A DNA stretch of 64,000 nucleotides from Lachnospiraceae bacterium UBA4338. Lineage in GTDB: Bacteria; Bacillota; Clostridia; Lachnospirales; Lachnospiraceae. This document shows, one piece after another, positions 15,001-22,201 of the stretch (position 1 is its first letter; each line of letters opens with the position of its first letter). Location: positions 1-64,000 of the forward strand of contig DGTK01000015.1 of assembly GCA_002393735.1 (NCBI GenBank). Reading direction: 5' to 3'. Below the pieces are notes generated by a model. The model made no database searches and was not told the DNA's origin. It saw only the letters and a list, made by a program, of their open reading frames with translations. The position numbers and the translations under genes are program-made.

Positions 15001-16128
15001 ATGAGCTATCAACTTAGATTGTACGATACTAATTTAATAGATTTTGATGTAATTGAAAATCTTTCCAAACCTATTCTTAAAATCAATTGGATAAATGATA
15101 AGAAGAGAGAATTAATGCCTTTGGGAATGGAAGTATCTGCAGATGGGCTTTCAAGTTGGATTAGTCATAGAGGTATTCCGAGAAACAGAGCGTATGTTTC
15201 CTCTTTTTTGGCAAAATGTGGGCTTAATTCAAATCGTCCGATGGATGTCATTTTAGCATGTAGAGGTTTGTCATTAAATGACTCTTACTGGGTGTCTACA
15301 TCAGATGATGACAGGTCATACGATAGTATCAATTTATATGAGAATAAGATTAGCAGGGTGCTGGCGAGAGTGGCTTTTACAGGATATGGAAGCAGTGAGA
15401 GAAGTTCTCTTGATTCATCTCCAGAATTTACTACCAATGGTATGCTTCCAAAATGTTGGAGAAGAGAAAATGGCAAAATTTATCTGTATAAAGGCGGTAC
15501 ATCCGGTGCTTCAAATACGGGTAATGAACCATATTCAGAGTTGTATGCATATTATATAGGAACGCGAATGGGCATGGATGTAGTACCGTATCATTTATCT
15601 AAATGGAAAGGAACTCTTTGCTCTGTTTGTGAACTGTTTACAGATATTGATACAGCTTTTGTTCCTATAGGACGTTTAATAAAAAATGGTGGAATGGATG
15701 ACGTAAAAAAATATTATGAAAGTCTGGGACCGGAATATGTTAAGCGATTGAATGAGATGATAGTGTTTGATGCTATTATTTGCAATACAGACAGACATTT
15801 TGGAAATTTTGGAGTTCTTGTTAACAGCCATACAAATGAGATTATAAGTCCTGCACCGCTATTTGATCACGGTAATTCATTATTTAATATGGCAGGTAAT
15901 TACTGGGATAGTAAGGAAGAATTACAAGAATATGTTGATACCTTAAAACCGCGTGTCTATGAGGATTTTATTGAGGAAGCCAGGCTGGTGATGGATAATA
16001 ATTTATGCGAGAAGGTTAGGCATATATTGAATATTGAAATTGGTCGAATTGGCAAATACAACTATTCAAAAGAAAAAAGAAACCTTTTGGAAAGTCAAAT
16101 AACGAATAGGGCTAAATTATTGTTATGA
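15001..16128 (+). CDS. HipA-like kinase-domain protein (second copy, divergent)
   Basis: 375 residues. The C-terminal half has the HipA-type kinase loop CNTDRHFGNFG at about 259-269 and the metal site FDHGNSLF at about 287-294. The N-terminal half lacks the standard HipA N-domain and instead holds an unrecognised 130-residue region with SWISHRGIPRNRAYV. It resembles free-standing HipA/CtkA-like kinases of Firmicutes. AGGAGA before the ATG gives a good start. No HTH antitoxin gene stands before it; the preceding RNA or the two small downstream genes are the candidates to control it. Substrate unknown. Confidence 0.75.
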   Translation: MSYQLRLYDTNLIDFDVIENLSKPILKINWINDKKRELMPLGMEVSADGLSSWISHRGIPRNRAYVSSFLAKCGLNSNRPMDVILACRGLSLNDSYWVSTSDDDRSYDSINLYENKISRVLARVAFTGYGSSERSSLDSSPEFTTNGMLPKCWRRENGKIYLYKGGTSGASNTGNEPYSELYAYYIGTRMGMDVVPYHLSKWKGTLCSVCELFTDIDTAFVPIGRLIKNGGMDDVKKYYESLGPEYVKRLNEMIVFDAIICNTDRHFGNFGVLVNSHTNEIISPAPLFDHGNSLFNMAGNYWDSKEELQEYVDTLKPRVYEDFIEEARLVMDNNLCEKVRHILNIEIGRIGKYNYSKEKRNLLESQITNRAKLLL

Positions 16129-16140
16129 GGGGATTATGTT

Positions 16141-16230
16141 ATGACTTCTGAGGAAATGAAGGAACTATATGAAATGGCGAAGGCTGAGGAAGAGGAGTTT
16201 CAGAGGTTGGTGGGGGAGATAATATTATGA
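16141..16230 (+). CDS. 29-residue acidic peptide in the kinase operon
   Basis: ATG ORF encoding a Glu-rich helix-forming peptide, with GAGGGGAT 8 nt upstream. Its stop overlaps the next start (ATGA at 16227), the signature of coupled translation, which argues that this very short frame is real. It could be a small regulator, or simply an upstream frame that couples the next gene. Confidence 0.5.
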   Translation: MTSEEMKELYEMAKAEEEEFQRLVGEIIL

Positions 16231-16463
16231 GAGAACTAGAATATAAACTAAATAGTTTACCTGATGCATATTTCGCTTTTGTGCATGCGATTACAACGTA
16301 TGCGAATAAAAAAAGAGAGCGTTATGATGCCATAATGAAATTTCTAGATGAGAATCCTGATACAAATCCGTCTGATGTTACTAAATTTGTTGCAATGCAA
16401 CCGGATTTCTTTGAAGATGATGTTAGGAATGTAGATGGCGTTAATCAGCGAATTTATAATTGA
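16227..16463 (+). CDS. Small protein, 78 residues, last gene of the kinase operon
   Basis: Hypothetical acidic protein, MRELEYKLNSLPDAYFAFVHAITTYANKKRERY at its start in short pieces, probably helical with a basic patch near residues 28-35. It overlaps the preceding ORF by 4 nt. The motifs do not identify a family. As the third member of a possible toxin operon it is a candidate protein antitoxin or accessory factor. This is inference from position. Confidence 0.55.
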   Translation: MRELEYKLNSLPDAYFAFVHAITTYANKKRERYDAIMKFLDENPDTNPSDVTKFVAMQPDFFEDDVRNVDGVNQRIYN

Positions 16464-16531
16464 GTTAAAAAATAAATATTGATTTAAGGATATTGTTAAA
16501 GGTAAAATATAAGAGTCGGGAGCAAGGGTGA

Positions 16532-16624
16532 GTTGAGGTATATGGTGAGGATGTTGTACCAGTGGACTTGGTAAAGGCTGAGGGCTCTTGCGAGATAATA
16601 AATATATGTGGGGTGAATAAATGA
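16532..16624 (+). pseudogene. Possible gene remnant in the nagB leader
   Basis: A protein-like frame without a start, reading VEVYGEDVVPVDLVKAEG and then CEIINICGVNK, opens directly after a TGA and ends at a TGA overlapping the nagB ATG. It may be the tail of a lost gene. The short length means chance cannot be excluded. AAGAG and CTCTT arms also flank the segment, so it might be a leader RNA instead. Confidence 0.25.
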
Positions 16625-17412
16625 GAGTAGTTATTCAGGAAAATTATGAAAAGATGTGTAAATGGGCAGCAGATTATATTGCAGCCAAGATTAAGGCTCA
16701 TAAAGAGGACAGACCTTTCGTGTTAGGGCTTCCAACCGGTTCAAGTCCTATAGGTGTTTATCAGGAACTTGTTAAGAAGAATAAGGCCGGTGAGTTATCT
16801 TTTGCCAATGTGGTTACATTCAATATGGATGAGTATTTGGGATTGCCACATGAGCATGATCAGAGTTATTGGTATTTTATGCATGATAACTTCTTTGATC
16901 ATCTTGTAGATATGAAGCCTGAGAATATTAATATTCTCAATGGTATGACAGATGATCCTGAAGGTGAGTGTGCAAGATATGAAGAGAAAATTGCATCTTA
17001 CGGTGGAATAGATTTATTTATGGGTGGTATCGGAGTTGATGGACATATAGCATTTAATGAGCCATTTACATCATTATCATCAAGAACAGGTGTAAGAAAC
17101 TTAACTACAGATACAAGGATTGTTAATTCAAGATTCTTTGGAAATGATCCTGAGAAGGTTCCAAGTCAGGCTCTCTCAGTTGGTGTTGGAACAGTATTTG
17201 ACAGTAAAGAAGTTTTGGTTTTAATTAACGGTCATAATAAAGCTCAGGCACTTGCTGCGACAGTTGAAGGAGCAGTAAGCCAGAAGTGGACATGCAGTGT
17301 GCTTCAGAATCATAATGGAGCCATCATTGCCTGCGATGAGGCGGCATGTGGTGAGCTTAAAGTTGATACATATAAGTATTTCCTTGATATTGAGAAGAAG
17401 GAAAGATACTAA
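16621..17412 (+). CDS. nagB: Glucosamine-6-phosphate deaminase
   Basis: 263-residue enzyme converting glucosamine 6-phosphate to fructose 6-phosphate and ammonia, linking amino-sugar use to glycolysis. Diagnostic segments are LGLPTGSSPIGVY (sugar-phosphate loop, about 33-45), FNMDEYLGL with the catalytic Asp near 72, and GGIGVDGHIAFNEP with the catalytic His near 143. Full length. GGGGTG is the ribosome site. No nagA is next to it. The terminator at 17428 ends the transcript, so it is probably a single-gene unit. Confidence 0.96.
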   Translation: MRVVIQENYEKMCKWAADYIAAKIKAHKEDRPFVLGLPTGSSPIGVYQELVKKNKAGELSFANVVTFNMDEYLGLPHEHDQSYWYFMHDNFFDHLVDMKPENINILNGMTDDPEGECARYEEKIASYGGIDLFMGGIGVDGHIAFNEPFTSLSSRTGVRNLTTDTRIVNSRFFGNDPEKVPSQALSVGVGTVFDSKEVLVLINGHNKAQALAATVEGAVSQKWTCSVLQNHNGAIIACDEAACGELKVDTYKYFLDIEKKERY

Positions 17413-17427
17413 GATGATATGCTAATG

Positions 17428-17454
17428 AAAGGGCCGTTTGAAACGGTCCTTTTT
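17428..17454 (+). terminator. Terminator of nagB
   Basis: AAAGGGCCGTT-TGA-AACGGTCCTTT with one G-T pair, then a T run. Confidence 0.9.
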
Positions 17455-17463
17455 GTGCGAAGA

Positions 17464-17621
17464 GGGTGCAAGTGCAGACTTGCTTGCAAGTATATGTAAC
17501 AGCAAAATAGACCGTGCACACTTGTGTGCTAAGGTATAATTTGCTGTTGCATATAGCATGTGTAAACATGCCAATCTGCATTTGCACCTAACGGACATCG
17601 AGTAGGGACCCCTACTCGATG
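17464..17621 (+). ncRNA. Large cloverleaf-like structured element before ldhA
   Basis: A closing helix of 14 bp (17465-17478 with 17575-17588, one G-T) encloses three arms: ACTTG-CTTG-CAAGT (17478-17491); a 15-bp helix (17492-17506 with 17540-17554, one G-T) that itself holds the hairpin GCACAC-TT-GTGTGC (17516-17529); and GCATGT-GTAA-ACATGC (17556-17571) with a GNRA-type loop. A separate perfect 11-bp hairpin follows (17596-17606 with 17611-17621, loop GACC), ending beside the G-rich ribosome site of ldhA. The helices use nearly every base. It may be a cis-regulatory RNA of ldhA, a small RNA, or a palindromic mobile repeat. No known riboswitch class was recognised. Helices were found by eye. 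Confidence 0.6.
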
Positions 17622-17637
17622 GGAGGGAGGGAAGAGA

Positions 17638-18669
17638 ATGAAGGTTGCTTTTTTTGATTCCAAGGAATATGATCAGAATTCCTTTGAAATAGCTAATAGT
17701 GCTGGTAAGTATGAGATATCATTTTATGAGACAAGGCTTACCAAGGATACTTGCAGGCTGGCTGAAGGCTGCGATGTAGTTTGCGTATTCGTTAATGATG
17801 ATGTAAACCGTGATGTAATTGATGAACTGGTTAAGATGAATGTTAAGCTTATTGCTTTAAGGTGTGCTGGATATAACAACGTGGATATTCAGTATGCTTA
17901 TGGAAAGATTCATGTTGTTCGTGTGCCGGCATATTCACCTTATGCGGTAGCTGAACATGCAATGGCATTGTTATTGACGTCAATCAGAAGGATTCATAAG
18001 GCTTATATCAGGACTAAGGATTTTAACTTTAGTTTGAATGGTTTGACTGGTTTTGATCTTCATGGGAAGACAGTTGGTGTTGTAGGTACAGGTAAGATTG
18101 GAAGAATCTTCATTGATATATGCCGTGGTTTTGGAATGAATGTTATTGCATATGATAAGTTTCCGGCTAAGGATAGTGGCATTGAATATGTAGATATTGA
18201 TGAACTTTGGAGACGAAGTGATATCATATCACTTCATTGTCCTTTGACTGATGAGAACAGGCATATGGTTAATGCTGAGAGCATTGCCCAAATGAAGAAA
18301 GGTGTTGTAATTATTAATACATCAAGAGGCGCTCTTATAGATGCAGAAGCACTGGTAGAAGGAATAAAGATGCGTCAGGTTGGAGCTGCTTGCCTTGATG
18401 TATATGAAGAGGAATCCAACGTATTCTTCCATGATTATTCAGGACATATCGTGGATGATGACGTGCTTGCAAGACTTATATCAATGCCGAATGTTATCGT
18501 TACATCGCACCAGGCATTCTTAACCAACGAGGCTCTTGCCAATATAGCGGATACTACTTTTGGAAATATAGAGGAATTCTTTGATAAAGAATACAGTATT
18601 AATGAGATTTGTTATAAGTGTCCGGAACTTGCTAATTGTAAGCAGGAACATGATAAGAAGTGCTTCTAG
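17638..18669 (+). CDS. ldhA: D-lactate dehydrogenase (LdhA type)
   Basis: 343-residue D-isomer 2-hydroxyacid dehydrogenase reducing pyruvate to D-lactate with NADH, a fermentation end step. The sequence follows LdhA closely: VFVNDDVNRDVIDEL, ALRCAGYNNVD (catalytic Arg region follows later), VRVPAYSPYAVAEHA, the NAD site VGTGKIGR, and GHQAFLT-like SHQAFLTNEAL with the catalytic His. GGGAGGGAGGG precedes the ATG. Unusual: the last 19 residues add four cysteines in the pattern C-x2-C-x6-C-x7-C after the normal end of the family. They could bind metal or sense redox state. The structured element just upstream suggests leader regulation. Confidence 0.9.
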   Translation: MKVAFFDSKEYDQNSFEIANSAGKYEISFYETRLTKDTCRLAEGCDVVCVFVNDDVNRDVIDELVKMNVKLIALRCAGYNNVDIQYAYGKIHVVRVPAYSPYAVAEHAMALLLTSIRRIHKAYIRTKDFNFSLNGLTGFDLHGKTVGVVGTGKIGRIFIDICRGFGMNVIAYDKFPAKDSGIEYVDIDELWRRSDIISLHCPLTDENRHMVNAESIAQMKKGVVIINTSRGALIDAEALVEGIKMRQVGAACLDVYEEESNVFFHDYSGHIVDDDVLARLISMPNVIVTSHQAFLTNEALANIADTTFGNIEEFFDKEYSINEICYKCPELANCKQEHDKKCF

Positions 18670-18719
18670 AATTAATAGTTTTTTAATGAAATGTTACCAT
18701 TTTAACACGCTTTATTTTC

Positions 18720-18749
18720 TTTACAAAGAAGAATGATGTGAGATATAAT
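18720..18749 (+). promoter_or_regulatory. Promoter of the rubrerythrin gene
   Basis: TTTACA (18720-18725), 18-nt spacer, TATAAT (18744-18749), 85 bp before the start codon, leaving a leader of about 75 nt. Confidence 0.6.
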
Positions 18750-18833
18750 GTACTAGGTGGCGAACCTTAGGAAATAAGGTTTGCAAACAAGAATAATGGG
18801 AATGATATGTATAGCGACAAAGGAGGATAACAC

Positions 18834-19373
18834 ATGGCTAACAAATACGCAGGAACACAGACAGAGAAGAATCTTCAGGCTGCTTTTGCAGGGGAGTCTC
18901 AGGCAAGAAATAAATATACATATTTCGCTTCCAAGGCTAAGAAGGAAGGCTATGAGCAGATTGCTGAATTATTCTTAAAAACTGCAGATAATGAGAAAGA
19001 GCATGCTAAAATCTGGTTCAAGGAACTTGAAGGCATCGGGACTACAGCAGAGAACCTTGCTGCAGCAGCTGATGGTGAGAATTATGAGTGGACAGATATG
19101 TATGAGGACTTTGCTAAGACAGCTGAAGCAGAAGGCTTCACAGCACTTGCTTATAAGTTCCGTGCAGTAGCAGCAATTGAGAAGCAGCATGAAGAGAGAT
19201 ACAGAGCACTCCTTAAGAATGTAGAGATGCAGGAAGTATTCGCCAAGAGCGAAGTTAAGGTTTGGGAGTGCAGAAACTGCGGTCACATCGTAGTTGGTAC
19301 AAAGGCTCCTGAAGTTTGTCCTGTTTGTGCTCATCCACAGAGTTACTTCGAGGTACATGCGGATAATTATTAA
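18834..19373 (+). CDS. rbr: Rubrerythrin
   Basis: 179-residue peroxide-scavenging protein of anaerobes. The N-terminal ferritin-like four-helix domain supplies the di-iron site (FAGESQARNKY, EKEHAKIW, ExxH in EKQHEERY). The C-terminal rubredoxin domain has CRNCG near 146-150 and CPVCAHPQ near 162-169. It uses electrons from NADH via rubredoxin to reduce hydrogen peroxide to water. GGAGG precedes the ATG. Single-gene unit with its own promoter and terminator. Confidence 0.96.
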   Translation: MANKYAGTQTEKNLQAAFAGESQARNKYTYFASKAKKEGYEQIAELFLKTADNEKEHAKIWFKELEGIGTTAENLAAAADGENYEWTDMYEDFAKTAEAEGFTALAYKFRAVAAIEKQHEERYRALLKNVEMQEVFAKSEVKVWECRNCGHIVVGTKAPEVCPVCAHPQSYFEVHADNY

Positions 19374-19395
19374 TTAATTTCTTTATAATTTGATT

Positions 19396-19422
19396 GGGCC
19401 TGGCTGATGCCAAGCCCTTTTT
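19396..19422 (+). terminator. Terminator of rbr
   Basis: GGGC-c-TGGC-tgat-GCCA-a-GCCC with one mismatch, followed by TTTTT. Confidence 0.85.
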
Positions 19423-19443
19423 ATAAATTGTTTAGAATTATCA

Positions 19444-19472
19444 TTGACTAACAGCGATAAAAATGGTATATT
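19444..19472 (+). promoter_or_regulatory. Promoter of the small membrane protein gene
   Basis: TTGACT (19444-19449), 17-nt spacer, TATATT (19467-19472). Confidence 0.65.
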
Positions 19473-19530
19473 TTAGACGTTGCAAGTTAAGTTTTTGCAA
19501 GTTATTATTTTATTTATGTAGGAGGACGAA

Positions 19531-19797
19531 ATGGATACTAAAACAACATCAATTTTAGCTTACATTACAATCGTTGGTTGGCTCATTGCTTTCTTAGCAG
19601 GTGACAAGGAAGGTGCTAAGTTCCACTTAAATCAGGGTCTTGTATTATTCCTCTTTGGTTTACTTGGTGTAGTTCCTGTTCTTGGACAGATTTGGGCTAT
19701 CTTCGTATTTGTATGCCTTATTATTGGTCTTATCGGCGCTATCAATGGCGAAGAGAAAGAAGTTCCACTTCTTGGAAAGATCAAAATTCTTAAATAA
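19531..19797 (+). CDS. Small membrane protein, DUF4870-like
   Basis: 88 residues with three hydrophobic segments (about 7-23, 38-55 and 57-72). The patterns ILAYITIVGWLIAFLAGDKEGAKFHLNQGLVL and a short charged tail resemble DUF4870/YtxH-unrelated small membrane proteins (Tic20-like fold). AGGAGGAC precedes the ATG. It is flanked by its own promoter and a strong terminator, so it is transcribed alone. No function is known for the family beyond membrane location. Confidence 0.7.
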   Translation: MDTKTTSILAYITIVGWLIAFLAGDKEGAKFHLNQGLVLFLFGLLGVVPVLGQIWAIFVFVCLIIGLIGAINGEEKEVPLLGKIKILK

Positions 19798-19817
19798 TTA
19801 AAATTGAGTAGTGATAG

Positions 19818-19848
19818 AAAACCCCCGTGCTAGCGCACGGGGGTTTTT
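19818..19848 (+). terminator. Strong terminator
   Basis: AAAACCCCCGTGC-tagc-GCACGGGGGTTTTT, a 9-11-bp very G+C-rich stem with A/T tracts on both sides, so it could work in both directions. Confidence 0.95.
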
Positions 19849-19857
19849 GTGTTGGGG

Positions 19858-20058
19858 GGCCTGCGGCGCTTCTCACCCCGCGCAGAAGCGCGGGGCGAGT
19901 GGAAATGGGTGTGATGTGCCTGCGGCGTTGTACGCGTGCTGAAGCGCGGGGCGGGTGAGAAGTGGTGTGTAGGCGGTGCTATATGCGTGCTGAAGCGCGG
20001 GGCGAGTGGAAAATGGGTGTGATGCGCCTGCGGCGCTATACGCGCCAAAATTGGCAGG
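19858..20058. repeat. G+C-rich imperfect tandem repeat, about 55-bp period
   Basis: About 3.5 copies of a unit with the conserved parts GCCTGCGGCG, GTGCTGAAGCGCGGGGCG, and GTGGAAATGGGTGTGATG (copies begin near 19858, 19918, 19972 and 20028). It sits between the strong terminator and the gmd promoter. It is far richer in G+C than the neighbouring DNA. No gene is visible in it on either strand. Confidence 0.75.
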
Positions 20059-20089
20059 GTATTGTGGGCGTAAGATTGGTGTGTTTTTG

Positions 20090-20118
20090 TTGGAATAGGC
20101 TGGCGGGTGTGGTATAAT
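20090..20118 (+). promoter_or_regulatory. Promoter of the nucleotide-sugar operon
   Basis: TTGGAA (20090-20095), 17-nt spacer, TATAAT (20113-20118), 40 bp before gmd. Confidence 0.65.
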
Positions 20119-20157
20119 CACTATGTATGTGTTTAAGACAGATAGGAGTATGAATAT

Positions 20158-21246
20158 ATGAAAAAAGCGTTGATAACTGGTGTGACCGGGCAGGATGGTT
20201 CTTATCTATCTGAGTTTCTGATTGAGAAGGGCTATGATGTGCATGGTATTATTCGTAGGAGTTCTGTAGATTACAGGGAGAGGATTGCGCATTTAGAAGG
20301 GCATCCGAACTTCCATCTTCATTATGGTGATATGGGTGATACCGCATCTTTGGTTAAGGTTATTGCCATGATTCGCCCTGATGAGATATATAACTTAGCG
20401 GCTCAGAGCCATGTTCAGGTGTCTTTTGATTCGCCGGAGTTTACCGCAGATGTGGATGCAGTTGGCGTACTCAGAGTGCTTGAGGCTGTTAGAATTACGG
20501 GACTGGCGGATACATGCCGTATATATCAGGCTTCCACTTCCGAGCTCTATGGCAAGGTAGAAGAGGTTCCACAGTCTGAGACTACTCCTTTTCATCCATA
20601 CAGTCCTTATGCAGTTGCCAAGCAGTATGGTTTCTGGATAGTTAAGGAATACAGGGAAGCATATAATATGTTCTGCTGTAGCGGTATTCTCTTTAATCAT
20701 GAATCAGAGAGAAGAGGAGAGACTTTCGTCACAAGAAAAATCACCCTTGCAGCTGCACGTATTGTACAGGGTAAGCAGGATAAACTTTACTTGGGTAATC
20801 TTTCATCACTGCGTGACTGGGGATATGCCAAGGATTATGTTGAATGTATGTGGTTAATCCTTCAGCATGATAAGCCGGATGATTTCGTTATTGCTACCGG
20901 AGAGCAGCATACAGTAAGAGAATTTTGTACACTTGCTTTCCATTATGCAGGCATTGAACTTAAGTGGGAAGGTGAAGGAGTAGATGAAAAGGGTATAGAT
21001 GCAAAGACCGGAAGGGTTCTGGTTGAAGTATCCCCGGATTTTTACAGACCGACTGATGTAGTTAATTTACTTGGTGACCCAAGTAAGGCTAAGAAAGAAC
21101 TTGGCTGGAATCCAACCAAGACATCATTTGATGAACTTGTAAAAATAATGGTTGAGCATGATTTGAAGAAGGTGGCTGTTGAAAGAGCAGATGAACATGT
21201 AGAAACCAATCTTGCAGAATATTTGGAAAAAGGTGTTGTGAAATAA
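20158..21246 (+). CDS. gmd: GDP-mannose 4,6-dehydratase
   Basis: 362-residue SDR enzyme that turns GDP-mannose into GDP-4-keto-6-deoxymannose, the first step to GDP-fucose. NADP site GVTGQDGSYL at 7-16, then IIRRSS, catalytic Ser/Glu in STSELYGKV near 125, and Tyr151-x3-Lys155 in SPYAVAK. NHESERRGETFVTRKI, typical of Gmd, is present. First gene of the operon, 1 bp before fcl. Complete and expected to be active. Confidence 0.96.
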   Translation: MKKALITGVTGQDGSYLSEFLIEKGYDVHGIIRRSSVDYRERIAHLEGHPNFHLHYGDMGDTASLVKVIAMIRPDEIYNLAAQSHVQVSFDSPEFTADVDAVGVLRVLEAVRITGLADTCRIYQASTSELYGKVEEVPQSETTPFHPYSPYAVAKQYGFWIVKEYREAYNMFCCSGILFNHESERRGETFVTRKITLAAARIVQGKQDKLYLGNLSSLRDWGYAKDYVECMWLILQHDKPDDFVIATGEQHTVREFCTLAFHYAGIELKWEGEGVDEKGIDAKTGRVLVEVSPDFYRPTDVVNLLGDPSKAKKELGWNPTKTSFDELVKIMVEHDLKKVAVERADEHVETNLAEYLEKGVVK

Positions 21247-21247
21247 G

Positions 21248-22192
21248 ATGATGGAGAAAGATGCAAAAATATATGTGGCTGGACACCGTGGAATGGTGGG
21301 TTCTGCCATAGTTAGAGAACTTGAAAGACAGGGATATCATAACCTGGTACTTAGAACTCATAAGGAACTTGATCTTACAAGACAGGATCAGGTAGAAAAA
21401 TTCTTTGAGGAAGAAAAGCCTGAATATGTATTTCTTGCAGCTGCCAAGGTGGGTGGCATTATGGGTAATGCTACTGCGAAGGCGGATTTTATGTATGATA
21501 ACATGATTCTGGAGATGAACGTAATTCATTCAGCATGGAAGAATGGCTGTAAGAAGTTAGAGTTCTTAGGGTCGTCCTGCATATATCCAAGGCTTGCGCC
21601 TCAGCCAATGAAAGAGGACTGTCTTCTTACATCGGCTTTGGAGCAGACTAATGAAGCTTATGCTCTTGCGAAAATATCCGGACTTAAGTACTGCGAATAT
21701 CTTAATACTCAATATGGCACAGATTATATTTCAGTAATGCCAACTAATCTTTATGGACCAAATGATAATTATCATCCTGAGCACAGCCATGTGCTTCCGG
21801 CTTTAATAAGAAGATTTCATGAGGCTAAAGTATCAGGATTAAAGGAAGTAGTATGCTGGGGTGATGGCTCACCACTCAGAGAATTCTTATATGTGGATGA
21901 CCTGGCTAATCTTTGCGTATTTCTTATGAATAATTATTCAGGTAATGAGACAGTTAATGCGGGTACAGGTAAGGAACTTACAATTAAAGAACTTACTGAA
22001 TTAGTTGCCAAGGTTATAGGATATGAAGGCGAGATTAAGTGGGATCCTTCCAAGCCTAACGGTACACCGAGAAAACTTCTTGATGTATCCAAGGCTAAGA
22101 ATCTTGGCTGGGAATATAAGACAGAACTTGAGGATGGAATTAAACTAGCGTACGAGGATTTCCTAAATAATCCAATGAGAGCAGAAAGGTAA
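21248..22192 (+). CDS. fcl: GDP-L-fucose synthase
   Basis: 314-residue SDR epimerase-reductase completing GDP-L-fucose synthesis. NADP motif VAGHRGMVGSAI at 9-20, catalytic Ser in SSCIYPR near 108, Tyr138-x3-Lys142 in YALAK. The start is ATG 21248 (or the next codon), only 1 bp after the gmd stop, so translation is coupled. The order gmd-fcl is standard. GDP-fucose is a precursor for a fucosylated surface glycan. Confidence 0.95.
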   Translation: MMEKDAKIYVAGHRGMVGSAIVRELERQGYHNLVLRTHKELDLTRQDQVEKFFEEEKPEYVFLAAAKVGGIMGNATAKADFMYDNMILEMNVIHSAWKNGCKKLEFLGSSCIYPRLAPQPMKEDCLLTSALEQTNEAYALAKISGLKYCEYLNTQYGTDYISVMPTNLYGPNDNYHPEHSHVLPALIRRFHEAKVSGLKEVVCWGDGSPLREFLYVDDLANLCVFLMNNYSGNETVNAGTGKELTIKELTELVAKVIGYEGEIKWDPSKPNGTPRKLLDVSKAKNLGWEYKTELEDGIKLAYEDFLNNPMRAER

Positions 22193-22201
22193 GGTTGAGT
22201 G

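Noticed and set aside
18975..19358. 127-codon frame antisense to rubrerythrin
   Set aside because: It is the complement of a well-supported gene, Cys/Leu-rich from reverse codons, with no ribosome site.
19830..20121. Frames of 72-82 codons in the G+C-rich repeat region
   Set aside because: Their repeated His/Pro/Ala composition follows from the 55-bp DNA repeat; no start site or family match.
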